This document shows, piece after piece, positions 44,462 to 53,998 of a DNA stretch of 64,000 bases; position 1 is the stretch's first letter, and each line of letters starts with the position of its first letter. Under the pieces are notes generated by a model, which saw only the letters and a program-made list of their open reading frames with translations, did no database searches and had not been told where the DNA came from. Position numbers and translations under genes: made by a program. Origin of the DNA: Clostridiales bacterium (GTDB lineage: Bacteria; Bacillota; Clostridia; Christensenellales; CAG-138); contig SFIR01000002.1 in NCBI GenBank assembly GCA_004556165.1, forward strand, positions 42,751-106,750. Reading direction: 5' to 3'.

Positions 44462-45508
44462 TTACTTTTCGATATAGTCCCTGAAATCGCCCATGATCGC
44501 ACGGGGAACGGGGAGGTCGAGCATGGTCTTAAGACCGGGACGGGCGTTAATGACATGGGGAATCATATTGACAACCATTGCAATGGTGCCGATACCACCG
44601 TCAACCTCGGGGCGTATGCTCATGTTGACCTCGGGAGTGCCTTCAAGAACGATGTAGTCACCGGTATGAGTGCCTTCCATTTCAGGCTCGATCTGCTGAG
44701 GATGGATCATATCAATCTTTACCTTTCCATCGACATATCCCTGACCGGTCATGCTGACGCCGGCAACATCGCCTGCTTTTGCGAAACCGTAAGGGGATTT
44801 CCTGTCAACAGAGGTAACGATGGGGGACATCTGCTGCTCGAACTTTTCCACATTCCAGCCGAGAGCCTTGGAGATCATGCCGACGGACTCAGCAAAACCG
44901 ACATGACCTGCGAGGGTGCCGTCTGCAACACCTTTATTAAACGCATCAACGGTGAGACCCACGCCCTGCTCTTCCATAACCGCAGGACCGAAGGGGGAGA
45001 GACTGTTCACACGACGGCAGGTGACTTTTTCGACATCAGTCATGCAGCCGCTGAGACAGATAGCGAGAAGATCCATCATTAGACCGGGGTTGATGCCTGT
45101 TCCGAGAATGGAAACGCCATGCTCTTTTGCAATCTTATCCATTTCTTCGGCAAGCTCGGGCTCCTGAGCGGCCGGGAAGCTCATTTCCTCAGCAGTGGAT
45201 ATTACATTGACATTCTGCTCAACGATGTATTTAATCTTCGGAAATGCCTTTTTTGTGAATGAGTCGGTTGCAAGAACACAGATATCACAGTTCCCGTCAT
45301 GAACGACCTCTTCGATATTTGGGTTTACGAGAACATCGGCACGGTCGCCGCGCTCAACACCCAGAATATCAAAGATGGACTTGCCGACGCGTGCAGGATG
45401 AATATCACAAACACCGACGATGTCAACACCCTTTTTGCGAAGAAGAACCTTTGCAATGCCGGAACCCATTGCGCCAAAGCCCCAAAGAGCTACCTTTACG
45501 TTTTCCAT
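44462..45508 (-). CDS. ord: 2,4-diaminopentanoate dehydrogenase
   Basis: NAD(P)-dependent oxidative deamination of 2,4-diaminopentanoate to 2-amino-4-oxopentanoate and ammonia. The ATG at 45508 follows AGGAGG and begins with the Rossmann signature KVALWGFGAMGSGIA, giving 348 residues; the frame to 45544 has no ribosome site. The overall layout resembles dihydrodipicolinate reductase-type enzymes. It is the first gene of the ornithine operon, behind a sigma-A-like promoter. Confidence 0.95.
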   Translation of the reverse strand: MENVKVALWGFGAMGSGIAKVLLRKKGVDIVGVCDIHPARVGKSIFDILGVERGDRADVLVNPNIEEVVHDGNCDICVLATDSFTKKAFPKIKYIVEQNVNVISTAEEMSFPAAQEPELAEEMDKIAKEHGVSILGTGINPGLMMDLLAICLSGCMTDVEKVTCRRVNSLSPFGPAVMEEQGVGLTVDAFNKGVADGTLAGHVGFAESVGMISKALGWNVEKFEQQMSPIVTSVDRKSPYGFAKAGDVAGVSMTGQGYVDGKVKIDMIHPQQIEPEMEGTHTGDYIVLEGTPEVNMSIRPEVDGGIGTIAMVVNMIPHVINARPGLKTMLDLPVPRAIMGDFRDYIEK

Positions 45509-45578
45509 TGTTAGCCTCCTAAAGGTTAAAAATAATAAATACATATCCGCAACTTACGTTACAGAACAATACAGCCTA

Positions 45579-45607
45579 ATTATACCACATATAGCAGTGT
45601 TTGCAAA
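45579..45607 (-). promoter_or_regulatory. Probable promoter of the ornithine operon
   Basis: On the minus strand TTTGCA (45607-45602), a 17-base spacer and TATAAT (45584-45579), about 70 bases before the ord start. A perfect -10 with a 4/6 match at -35. Confidence 0.65.
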
Positions 45608-45697
45608 TATAATCATCAACTTATTCGAATGAAAAAGAATTATATCTTAGATATTTGTAAAAATAATTAAAGAACAAAGAAATAAAGGAGAATCGCT

Positions 45698-46132
45698 ATG
45701 ATAGAACAAGATACGATAAGATTATTGAGGGAATGTGATTCAGGCATTCAAATGGGCATATCGGCTATTGACGATGTGCTTGATAGAGTCAACGATGACA
45801 CATTCAGAGGAATGCTCAGCGAGTGCATGGCAAAGCACGAAAAGCTGAAAAATGAGATAGTGCAGGAGCTAAATCGATTTAGGGATGAGGGCAAGGAACC
45901 TCCTGCGGCAGCAAAGGCAATGTCAAAAATGAAAACCGGAATTAAAATGGCAATCCATGATGACGATGCAACGATCGCAGAGCTGATAACCGACGGCTGC
46001 AATATGGGAATCAAATCATTAAGCAGGTATCTCAATAAATATGAGGCTGCGAGCGAAACGTCAAAGGATATTGCAAAACGGCTGATAGCTTTGGAAGAGG
46101 AGCTTTCCTGTGAAATAAGAAAGTATCTGTGA
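45698..46132 (+). CDS. Four-helix-bundle protein, DUF2383-like
   Basis: 144 residues, predicted all-helical, with repeated acidic residues (DDVLDRVNDDTFRGML, HEKLKNEIVQEL, ITDGCNMGIKSLSRYL). It resembles the ferritin-like DUF2383 group. There is no signal peptide and function is unknown. It is transcribed divergently from ord with an AAAGGAG ribosome site and ends at a strong terminator. Any link to ornithine use is only positional. Confidence 0.7.
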   Translation: MIEQDTIRLLRECDSGIQMGISAIDDVLDRVNDDTFRGMLSECMAKHEKLKNEIVQELNRFRDEGKEPPAAAKAMSKMKTGIKMAIHDDDATIAELITDGCNMGIKSLSRYLNKYEAASETSKDIAKRLIALEEELSCEIRKYL

Positions 46133-46136
46133 AATG

Positions 46137-46164
46137 AAAAAGTCACCCTCGCAGGTGACTTTTT
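46137..46164. terminator. Bidirectional terminator
   Basis: A 10-11 bp stem (46137-46147 with 46154-46164), loop CTCGC, with A-runs and T-runs on the two flanks. It lies 5 bases after the DUF2383-like stop and 12 after the GGGtGRT stop on the opposite strand. Confidence 0.88.
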
Positions 46165-46176
46165 CGATGCAGATTT

Positions 46177-47178
46177 TTATTTTTTCAGTGCTTCGGATAC
46201 TTCGACCGCGACAGCGACGGTTGCGCCGACCATAGGGTTGTTGCCCATACCGATAAGTCCCATCATTTCCACATGGGCGGGTACGGAGCTGCTGCCTGCG
46301 AACTGGGCATCGGAATGCATTCTGCCCATCGTGTCTGTAAGGCCGTAGCTTGCAGGGCCTGCAGCCATGTTGTCGGGATGCAGAGTTCTTCCGGTACCGC
46401 CGCCGGAAGCAACGGAGAAATACTGCTTGCCGTTTTCGACGCACCATTTCTTGTACGTTCCTGCAACGGGATGCTGGAATCTGGTGGGGTTGGTGGAGTT
46501 GCCGGTTATGGAAACATCAACCTTCTCAAATCTCATGATTGCAACGCCCTCGTTGACATCGTCGGCACCGTAGCAGCGAACCTTGCTCTTCTCACCATCG
46601 GAGAAAGCTTTCTCATAGACGATGTCGAGCTCATCGGTGTATTCGTTGTACTTGGTCTCAACGTAAGTGAAGCCGTTAATACGCGATATGATGTATGCCG
46701 CATCCTTGCCGAGACCGTTGAGGATAACGCGAAGGGGCTTTGTCCTGACCTTGTTAGCCTTCTTTGCGATGCCGATAGCACCTTCGGCTGCAGCAAAGCT
46801 TTCGTGACCGGCAAGGAAAGCGAAGCATTCGGTTTCTTCACGAAGGAGCTTAGCACCCAGATTGCCGTGACCGAGACCGACTTTTCTCTGGTCAGCAACG
46901 GAACCGGGAATACAGAAGGACTGGAGCCCGAGCCCGAGTGCTTCGGCAGCTTCTGCTGCTGACTTAACATTCAGCTTAACGGCGATAGCTGCGCCGACAG
47001 TGTATGCCCAAACCGCATTATCAAAGCAGATGGGCTGAATCCCACGGACGATAGCATCAACATTGACGCCGATACCGTCAACTATTGCCTTTGCTTCTTC
47101 AAGATCCTTGATGCCGTACTTATTGAGTTCAGCGGTGATCTTATCGATTCTTCTTTCGTAACCTTCAAAATGTACCAT
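46177..47178 (-). CDS. GGGtGRT protein, function unknown
   Basis: 333 residues from the ATG at 47178, which has GTGAGG upstream; the open frame extends to 47265 into the previous gene and is not the start. The name-giving motif GGGTGR is at 259-264 (VASGGGTGRTLHPDN). Other conserved-looking parts are FEGYERRIDKITAEL, SFCIPGSVADQRKVGLGHGNLG and GMGNNPMVGATVAVA. The family is widespread in anaerobes and uncharacterised. It directly follows a NifU-like gene, its usual partner. Soluble, without signal peptide. Confidence 0.88.
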   Translation of the reverse strand: MVHFEGYERRIDKITAELNKYGIKDLEEAKAIVDGIGVNVDAIVRGIQPICFDNAVWAYTVGAAIAVKLNVKSAAEAAEALGLGLQSFCIPGSVADQRKVGLGHGNLGAKLLREETECFAFLAGHESFAAAEGAIGIAKKANKVRTKPLRVILNGLGKDAAYIISRINGFTYVETKYNEYTDELDIVYEKAFSDGEKSKVRCYGADDVNEGVAIMRFEKVDVSITGNSTNPTRFQHPVAGTYKKWCVENGKQYFSVASGGGTGRTLHPDNMAAGPASYGLTDTMGRMHSDAQFAGSSSVPAHVEMMGLIGMGNNPMVGATVAVAVEVSEALKK

Positions 47179-47188
47179 AGTATTTACC

Positions 47189-47881
47189 TCACTCATGCCT
47201 CGGATCGATGTACTTTGCGGCTTCATCGAATCTTCCGTAATGCCCTGTAAACTTAGCGTAAGCATCGTTGGGCGACATGCCCTTGCCGATTGCTTCCATC
47301 ATCTGACCGAGCTTTACGAATTCATAACCGATTATCTCATTGTTGTCATCAAGAGCGAGCTTGGTAATATAGCCTTCAGTAAGATTAAGATACCTTGCAC
47401 CCTTCTCCTTGGTGGAGTAGGTGGTACCAACCATACTGCAAAGACCTTTACCGAGATCCTCAAGCCCTGCACCGACTGCAAGACCGTTATCGGAGAAAGC
47501 GCTCTGGCTTCTTCCATAGACGATCTGAAGGAAGAGCTCCCTCATTGCAGTATTGATAGCGTCGCAAACGAGGTCGGTATTGAGAGCCTCAAGTATGGTC
47601 TTGCCGGGAAGGATCTCGGCAGCCATTGCTGCGGAATGAGTCATACCGCTGCAGCCTATGGTCTCAACAAGAGCTTCCTCGATGATACCGTCCTTAATGT
47701 TAAGGGTGAGCTTGCAAGCTCCCTGCTGAGGTGCGCACCAGCCGACACCGTGGGTAAAACCGCTGATATCGGTGATCTGCTTGGCATTTACCCATTTGCC
47801 TTCTTCGGGTATGGGTGCGGGCTCATGCTTTGCGCCCTTGCATACACAGCACATATTTTTAACTTCCTGCGTGTATTCCAT
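47189..47881 (-). CDS. NifU-like iron-sulfur scaffold family protein
   Basis: 230 residues, beginning with a Cys cluster (CCVCKGAKH near residues 11-19), then GWCAPQQGACKLTLNIKDGIIEEALVE-type IscU/NifU fold with ETIGCSGMTHS and LNTDLVCDAINTAMRELF. The pattern marks an Fe-S assembly scaffold relative, but it is larger than IscU and has an extra C-terminal half. It is paired with the GGGtGRT protein (10-base gap). Whether it makes clusters for that protein or is itself an enzyme is unknown. Confidence 0.82.
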   Translation of the reverse strand: MEYTQEVKNMCCVCKGAKHEPAPIPEEGKWVNAKQITDISGFTHGVGWCAPQQGACKLTLNIKDGIIEEALVETIGCSGMTHSAAMAAEILPGKTILEALNTDLVCDAINTAMRELFLQIVYGRSQSAFSDNGLAVGAGLEDLGKGLCSMVGTTYSTKEKGARYLNLTEGYITKLALDDNNEIIGYEFVKLGQMMEAIGKGMSPNDAYAKFTGHYGRFDEAAKYIDPRHE

Positions 47882-48010
47882 TTGTGTTATTCCTTTCTCG
47901 ACACCCGATCTCTCGGGCCTTCGTTTGATTTCTATTTTGTACTAAATCATTTTAACATATTCTGAGTGAATTCCAACTCTCAGAACAGAAAAACAGTGAC
48001 TACCGAGATA

Positions 48011-49228
48011 CTATAATATCACGCCGTTGAGCTTCAGCAGCTCCCTTGCGCTTTCAACGGAATCAACACCGGTACGATTCTTGATCGGAGCGAATTCGTG
48101 TTTTCTGTCGACCTCAAACACAAGGCAGCCGTTGAGCATATGGATCATATCAAGAATAAGGGTTTCAAACTTATACCCGTTGGGCTTATCAGGTTCGATA
48201 TGCTCCCCGTGCTCATCAATATGAGGTATTTTCTTTTCAACAATGTGAAGCGGCAGAGATTTGCCGATGATAGCATTCAGCTCCTCAACACGGAAAAGGT
48301 AATTGAGAGTGACGCCGAAGTTGTATGCCGGATCACCGTTCGGGAATTTAGCTTCTCGCATCTCATCGGTAAGCTCGTAGTATTCAACTATGGATGGGCG
48401 TCCGTCCTCAAGGCAGATAACGCCAACCCGTTCATCGGGCGACGCCTTTCTTATGACCTTGGCTCCGACGGAACAGCCCGAAAGCTTAGTTGCACCTACA
48501 AAAACAGGATCTGCAATGCGCTGAAGCACATTATCAACGGAGAATACGTTAAGCCACTCGATACCGTTATCCTTAACTATGTCGAGCATACCTCCTTTTG
48601 CCATGGAGGAATACCATCCGCCGTTACCGTTGGGAGAGGTGGATATCTTCCACTTTTCCTCAAGATACACCTTGCCGTTATAATCGGAAGCAGGCGCCAT
48701 ATCCTGAATAAAGAAGTGAACGTAATCCGGGTCGTATCCGAAATAATTCTTCTCTCTAAAGAAACCAATCGTGGCATCGTTATTCCTATCGCTGGTCATA
48801 ACGAAAAGGTGGATGCTGTTTCCGGATGCCTTGGTTACATCCTTTATGTTGTTTATGAGGCATTCAAAGATGTAGAGATCACGGGTTATTCCGACATTAT
48901 ACATGCCTTTGGGCGCATCGGAACCGAGACGCGTTCCCATTCCGCCGGCAAGCAGCACAGCGGCAACATGCCCCGAACGGATCTCGCTAAGACCTACGGA
49001 CATGAATTCATTTCGCCTTAAATTGATCTCGCTCATTCCGGTAACTTCGATCGGAGTGATAGCTCCGCGCGCGCCCGAATCTTTATCGGTTCTGACAACG
49101 GAAAAGTCGGTTGCTTCGATCTGGGATAAAAGCATGTTTTGCTTTTCGGGATCAAGCTCGTTATAGAATCTTAGAAGCTGTTTCTGATTACATGCTTCAA
49201 GCTTATTTATTGCTTCATCAAGTAACAT
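48011..49228 (-). CDS. UDP-sugar pyrophosphorylase, UDPGP type 1 family
   Basis: 405 residues of the eukaryotic-like UTP-sugar-1-phosphate uridylyltransferase family (UAP/UGP type). Nucleotide-binding LLAGGMGTRLGSDAPKGMY near residue 92, FIQDMAP, PNGNGGWYSSM and FSVDNVLQRIADPVF are the family motifs. The product is probably UDP-GlcNAc or UDP-glucose. It differs from the bacterial GalU and GlmU families. It starts 11 bases after lpdA on the same strand. Confidence 0.88.
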   Translation of the reverse strand: MLLDEAINKLEACNQKQLLRFYNELDPEKQNMLLSQIEATDFSVVRTDKDSGARGAITPIEVTGMSEINLRRNEFMSVGLSEIRSGHVAAVLLAGGMGTRLGSDAPKGMYNVGITRDLYIFECLINNIKDVTKASGNSIHLFVMTSDRNNDATIGFFREKNYFGYDPDYVHFFIQDMAPASDYNGKVYLEEKWKISTSPNGNGGWYSSMAKGGMLDIVKDNGIEWLNVFSVDNVLQRIADPVFVGATKLSGCSVGAKVIRKASPDERVGVICLEDGRPSIVEYYELTDEMREAKFPNGDPAYNFGVTLNYLFRVEELNAIIGKSLPLHIVEKKIPHIDEHGEHIEPDKPNGYKFETLILDMIHMLNGCLVFEVDRKHEFAPIKNRTGVDSVESARELLKLNGVIL

Positions 49229-49239
49229 ATGTACTCCGT

Positions 49240-50628
49240 TTATTTGCGCTTAGGCAAAGCATTGCAGCAGAGGCCATCAAAATCGTGCGCCGCTTCAGCA
49301 ATAACTTCGCTGACAGTGGGATGAGGATGAATGGTCTCGGAGATATCGGATATGCTTCCGCCCATCTTAAGGACAGCGGCTATCTCAGCAATCATATCGG
49401 TAACACGAGGCCCCATGAGCTGCGCGCCGAGGAGCTTGCCGTTAGGATCTGCAATGAGCTTTGCAGTTCCGAGTGCATCGCCCATGATCATAGCACGGCC
49501 GTTGCCTGCGATATTGAAAGAACCAACCCGATATTCAATACCTTGAGCTTTGCATTTATCCTCACTAAGTCCGACAAAAGCGATCTCGGGGCTTGTGTAG
49601 ATGCAGGAGGGAACGATATCATAACCGATTGTTTCTTCGTGACCGCATGCGTTTGCCGCCGCAGTAAAACCTTGAGCGGTTGCGACATGTGCAAGCTGAA
49701 TTTTACCGGTTATATCACCGATAGCATAGATATTTTCCACATTAGTCCTGCAATGCTCGTCAATATTCACAAATGCACGGTTCATTTCAATGCCGACATT
49801 TTCAAGACCGATACCGGCAGTCATTGCACGCCTGCCAACGGAAACAACACAGCAAGCGCCCTCAGCAGTCTTTTCCTGACCGTTGAGCTCATAATGAACG
49901 GTTACATTATCTCCGCCGTCGATAGAAGTGACCTTTGCATTATTGATGACGCTGACCTTCTTTTTCTTGAGAACCCTCGAAAGCAGGCGAACTATATCGG
50001 CATCGACACCGGGAAGTATACTGGGCATCATTTCGATAACGGTAACGGGTCTGCCGAGACTTGCAAACAGAGTTGCAAATTCGATGCCTATGACGCCGCC
50101 GCCGATGATGACGAAGCTTTCCGGCAGCTCGGTCATGGTAAGAATATCATCGGAAGTTACCACGTTTTTGCCGTCTATACCGGGAATGGGAGGACGGGCA
50201 GGGGAGCTTCCTGTTGCGAGAATGAGCTTATCAAAGGAAATGCTTGCTCCGTTTACATCAAGAGTATGCGCGTCAACAACAGTACCGAAACCTTCAATAA
50301 GGGTAACGCCGTGGGCCTTTTCGAGCCCTGCGATTCCGCTGCGGAGCTTGGATACGATGGTATCTTTGTATTCTGCCATCTTTGCAAAATCAAAATAAAC
50401 CTCGCAGGTGATAACACCGCAGACAGCGGAATTCTTCGCGCACTCATATACCTCAGCGCCGTGGAGCAGAGCTTTTGTGGGGATACAGCCCCTGTTAAGA
50501 CAGGTCCCGCCGACTTCACGAGCTTCAACCAATGCAACACGCTTGCCGTACTGAGCGCATCTTATTGCACATTCATAACCGCCCGGGCCTGCGCCCAGGA
50601 CAACAACATCATAATTGTAATCACACAT
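49240..50628 (-). CDS. lpdA: Dihydrolipoyl dehydrogenase
   Basis: FAD enzyme reoxidising dihydrolipoamide in 2-oxoacid dehydrogenase or glycine cleavage complexes. 462 residues: FAD motif VVLGAGPGGYECA at the N-terminus, redox pair GGTCLNRGCIPTK (Cys about 42 and 47), NAD motif VIIGGGVIGIEFA, and the dimer-interface HPHPTVSE at the C-terminus. No E1, E2 or glycine cleavage genes are in the window, so its complex is unknown. A 516-residue frame on the opposite strand is a shadow. Confidence 0.95.
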   Translation of the reverse strand: MCDYNYDVVVLGAGPGGYECAIRCAQYGKRVALVEAREVGGTCLNRGCIPTKALLHGAEVYECAKNSAVCGVITCEVYFDFAKMAEYKDTIVSKLRSGIAGLEKAHGVTLIEGFGTVVDAHTLDVNGASISFDKLILATGSSPARPPIPGIDGKNVVTSDDILTMTELPESFVIIGGGVIGIEFATLFASLGRPVTVIEMMPSILPGVDADIVRLLSRVLKKKKVSVINNAKVTSIDGGDNVTVHYELNGQEKTAEGACCVVSVGRRAMTAGIGLENVGIEMNRAFVNIDEHCRTNVENIYAIGDITGKIQLAHVATAQGFTAAANACGHEETIGYDIVPSCIYTSPEIAFVGLSEDKCKAQGIEYRVGSFNIAGNGRAMIMGDALGTAKLIADPNGKLLGAQLMGPRVTDMIAEIAAVLKMGGSISDISETIHPHPTVSEVIAEAAHDFDGLCCNALPKRK

Positions 50629-50748
50629 AGTATGTGTATCCTTTCACTATTGCTTGATTAAAACCTGCAAAAACAGAATACCATAACATGCGATATATTT
50701 CAAGTTTTTTCGCGGGATAATTTCGGGCGCAAGGTAAAAAATAACTGT

Positions 50749-52524
50749 ATGGAAAGAAAGAATGAAAGAAAAGAAACAAAGGGTTTTCAAAACAGAGTGA
50801 CGGTTGCAGCGGATATGGCGGCAGCTTTATTTGACGAACTGCCGAAACGCGAAGGAAAACAGCCAAAGTTTGATAATTATGAGGAATACCTCGCAAATAA
50901 TGCGCCTACGCATGAACAGCTTGAGGAGCAAAGAGAAAATGCTGCCGAACCGTCTCCGCTCGTATCAATAGCAATCGTTGCAAAGGAATGCAGCGGAGCA
51001 AGCCTTGATGCAACATTGATCTCTTTGATGGCGCAGACTTATACAAACTGGGAAGCATGCATTATGCTCGGACTGGAAGAAAAACAGCTTAAAAGGTTTA
51101 ACGATACCGCAAATCTCAGGGTGGTTATTTCTTCGGGAACCGAAAAAGACCTTTGGAGGCAGGCAAGCGCGCATATGCGCGGAGCATACATACTGCAATT
51201 ACGTCCGGGAGATATACTTTCGTCAGAAGCGCTGTATTTAATGATGCAATCCGCAATAAGTAATCAGGACTTTGAAGCTGTATTTGCCGATGAAGACGCA
51301 CTTGACGATAACGGAAATCGCTGCCAACCGATATTTAAACCGGAATATGGAAATGTAACGGTCCTTACGCATAATTCGATAGGCAGTCCTCTGATAATAT
51401 CAAAAAGAGTCTTTGAAGCGATCGGAGGTTTTGTCGGCGGAACTCCTTTGGACAGATGGCAGTACGCGGTCAGAGCACTGAGAAAAGCAAGGACAACACA
51501 GCATATCGCACGGATATTGCTTTCTTCACGAAATGGGAATGAATGGACGGATAATGCACATGCAGCGGATGTTATGGAGAGCACTGTATCGGGTAAAAAG
51601 ACTTCAATATCATGCTCGACAGGGAAGAATACAGGCACTCTAAAGATCAATGTTGACATCGGAAAGGAACCGCAGGCAAGCATTATTATTCCCAATATTG
51701 ATAACTTTGAGAACCTGAAAAGATGCGTCGAATCAATTGAACTGGGCTCAGATTACTCTAACGGGTATCGTATTTATATTGCAGACGACAGGAGGGAAGA
51801 TGCAGAATTAAGACGATACTTGGATGCCTTGAAGAAGACGGGGACCGCATCGTTGATCAGCATTGGCAGCAAACTGTCATTGCCGCAGATCATCAATCAT
51901 TGTGCAAAAAAGGCTATAAACGAACTTCTGATTTTTGTCAACGGAAGCTGTGAGATAACAACACCGAGATTCATTGATGAGATGAAGAATCTTGCGATGA
52001 TGAGATTATCGGGAGCAGTCGGCGGAAAGCTTATAGGCCCGGACGGCAGGATAATTTCAGTCGGTGAGGTGATCGGTATAAACGGCTGGACAGGATGTCC
52101 GTATCGGGGCGAACCGGATGATACTGCCGACATATTAAAGCTCAGTTTTACGGGTCTGCAGAGGAATGTCTCCGCAGTATCGGGAGCCTTTATGGCAATA
52201 CGCGGAGACATTTTTATGAGTGCAGGCATGCTTGATGAAACCTTAAGCATGGTCGGCTGGGATACGGAATTCTGCATCAGACTGATGCGAAGGGGGTATA
52301 TGAACTACTTCACCCCGTATGCAGAGGCAATCATGTATGGAAATATTCCGTCATACGGTACAGCAAGCAAAGAGAACCTTGAACGCTGCTACGACAGCTT
52401 CAGGCAAACGCTGATAGAAGGCGATAAATACTATAATCCCAATTTCGATTATGCAAGCAGTATTCCTTCGCTTGCCGTAAAACCGTACCCTGCGGCGGAG
52501 CTCAATCCGTTCTATCAAACATAA
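50749..52524 (+). CDS. Family 2 glycosyltransferase with two GT-A domains
   Basis: 591 residues with two family 2-like domains: about 70-255 (LVSIAIVAKECSGASLDATL, VFADEDALDDNGNRCQPIFKP) and about 305-560 (ASIIIPNIDNFENLKRCVESI, VSAVSGAFMAIRG, GWDTEFCIRLMRRGY). The FADEDxLD...PIFKP pattern is typical of O-antigen or rhamnan-type glycosyltransferases. It is cytoplasmic, with no membrane helix. The ribosome site is weak. It may add sugars to a surface polymer or protein. It converges with rmuC. Confidence 0.82.
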   Translation: MERKNERKETKGFQNRVTVAADMAAALFDELPKREGKQPKFDNYEEYLANNAPTHEQLEEQRENAAEPSPLVSIAIVAKECSGASLDATLISLMAQTYTNWEACIMLGLEEKQLKRFNDTANLRVVISSGTEKDLWRQASAHMRGAYILQLRPGDILSSEALYLMMQSAISNQDFEAVFADEDALDDNGNRCQPIFKPEYGNVTVLTHNSIGSPLIISKRVFEAIGGFVGGTPLDRWQYAVRALRKARTTQHIARILLSSRNGNEWTDNAHAADVMESTVSGKKTSISCSTGKNTGTLKINVDIGKEPQASIIIPNIDNFENLKRCVESIELGSDYSNGYRIYIADDRREDAELRRYLDALKKTGTASLISIGSKLSLPQIINHCAKKAINELLIFVNGSCEITTPRFIDEMKNLAMMRLSGAVGGKLIGPDGRIISVGEVIGINGWTGCPYRGEPDDTADILKLSFTGLQRNVSAVSGAFMAIRGDIFMSAGMLDETLSMVGWDTEFCIRLMRRGYMNYFTPYAEAIMYGNIPSYGTASKENLERCYDSFRQTLIEGDKYYNPNFDYASSIPSLAVKPYPAAELNPFYQT

Positions 52525-52528
52525 GCTC

Positions 52529-53917
52529 CTATTCAAGGTCGATCATAAGCTTTTTGTCGGATTGATTATCTGGATTAAGGGAAGATGCTTTGTTAAGCGT
52601 CTTAATGATCTGACGAGTCCGAACCCCGATCATCTTTTCAAGCTCGGTATTGGCAGTATTCAGGCTCTTTTGTGTTTTTTCAAGAACCTCGCCGAATGTT
52701 TCGAATTCCTTCCTGATTTCTGTAAGTATTTTCCAAATATCTCCGCTTCGCTTCTGAATAGCCAGTGTCTGGAAACCGAGGCGCAGACTGTTGAGAAGAA
52801 CGGCCATTGTCGAAGGCCCGGCAATATTGATCTTATAATCATGCTGCAGCTTTTCGATAAGCCCAAGCCGAACCGCTTCGGCATAGAGTCCCTCGGCAGG
52901 CAGGAACATTATCGCAAAATCGGTTGTGCGCGGTGGATTGATGTACTTATCGCGGATACTCTTTGCACAAGTCCGAAGAGTATCCGAAAGCGTCTTCTTT
53001 GCAGCGGCAACCAAGTCGGGATCGCCTGAATCATACGCTGTAACGAGTGCTTCATAGGTGTCGGCAGGGAATTTACTGTCAATGGGCAGGTAAAGCGACT
53101 CGTTATCATCGGAAGGCATTTTAATCGCGAATTCGACACGCTCATTTCCACTGTTCTTCTTAGCGTCAAAATTGCGTTCATACTGCTCGGGCGCAAGTAT
53201 CTCTTCCAAAATTGCCCCGAGCTGAAGTTCACCGAGATTTCCCCTTGTTTTAACGTTCGATAGAACGCGCTTGAGATCACCGACACCGGCAGCAAGGCTC
53301 TGCATTTCTCCGAGCCCTTTGTAGACTTCGGTAAGCCTTTCGCTGATGAGCTTAAAGTTTTCGTTGAACCTTTCATTCAATGTACGCTGAAGCTTTTCGT
53401 CAACGACTCCGCGGATCTCATCCAATTTCTTATCGTTGCTCTCTCTCATCTGCTTGAGATTGCTTTCAAGAGAAGCGGTGATAAGCTTCAGCTGCTCAAT
53501 GCTGCTTAATTCAAAGGATTTGAACCTCTCCTCGCTTTGACGGGATGATCCTTCAAAGCTCTTACGAATACCGTCAAGCCCGTCGGTTACGGATTTATTC
53601 TGGGCTTCCAGCCTAACGGAAAGTCCGCTTTCGAGTGCTGACTGTCTATCCGTCAACTGCTTTCCGAGAGAATCAAAACGCACGGCCATGCTTTCGTTCA
53701 GCGCGGTGCGAAGCTCGGCAATGCTGCGATTTAGATTTGCAGCGTTCTGCTCGGAATCCTCATTCAGACGAAACTCAAGCTCAACGAGCTTCCTTGAAAT
53801 CTCATCGACCGCTGCCGATGTATTATTCCGATCCGTTTGCTTAACTATAAGGATAATACAGCATATGCAGCTGATAAGAACAACAGCGAGCAAAGAAAAG
53901 TATTGCCACAACTCCAT
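52529..53917 (-). CDS. rmuC: RmuC family DNA recombination protein
   Basis: 462 residues with an N-terminal membrane helix (about 4-24), a long coiled coil (about 30-210) and the RmuC nuclease-like domain (KTRGNLGELQLGAILEEIL, DSKFPADTYEAL, TDFAIMFLPAEGLYAEA). The family limits inversions at repeats and has a PD-(D/E)XK-type fold. The start has AAAAGGAGG directly after the terminator of the upstream surface protein gene. Confidence 0.93.
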   Translation of the reverse strand: MELWQYFSLLAVVLISCICCIILIVKQTDRNNTSAAVDEISRKLVELEFRLNEDSEQNAANLNRSIAELRTALNESMAVRFDSLGKQLTDRQSALESGLSVRLEAQNKSVTDGLDGIRKSFEGSSRQSEERFKSFELSSIEQLKLITASLESNLKQMRESNDKKLDEIRGVVDEKLQRTLNERFNENFKLISERLTEVYKGLGEMQSLAAGVGDLKRVLSNVKTRGNLGELQLGAILEEILAPEQYERNFDAKKNSGNERVEFAIKMPSDDNESLYLPIDSKFPADTYEALVTAYDSGDPDLVAAAKKTLSDTLRTCAKSIRDKYINPPRTTDFAIMFLPAEGLYAEAVRLGLIEKLQHDYKINIAGPSTMAVLLNSLRLGFQTLAIQKRSGDIWKILTEIRKEFETFGEVLEKTQKSLNTANTELEKMIGVRTRQIIKTLNKASSLNPDNQSDKKLMIDLE

Positions 53918-53931
53918 AATTTGGTTCCTCC

Positions 53932-53975
53932 TTTTAAAAATCGATGCGGATGCATAGAATGCATACGCATCGATT
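53932..53975 (-). terminator. Intrinsic terminator after the surface protein gene
   Basis: On the minus strand a 10-bp stem (53975-53966 with 53948-53939) followed by TTTTTAAAA. It lies 24 bases after the surface protein stop and just before rmuC. Confidence 0.75.
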
Positions 53976-53998
53976 CCTGTATAAGCGTTCGAAAATTT

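Noticed and set aside
47960..47985. Short 7-bp inverted repeat between the UDP-sugar gene and the NifU-like gene as a terminator
   Set aside because: The stem is short and the following sequence has no T-run.
49111..50661. 516-residue open frame on the plus strand, antisense to lpdA
   Set aside because: It mirrors the lpdA gene, which has every family motif. No ribosome site and no recognisable protein; long antisense frames arise here because codons that read as stops on the other strand are rare.
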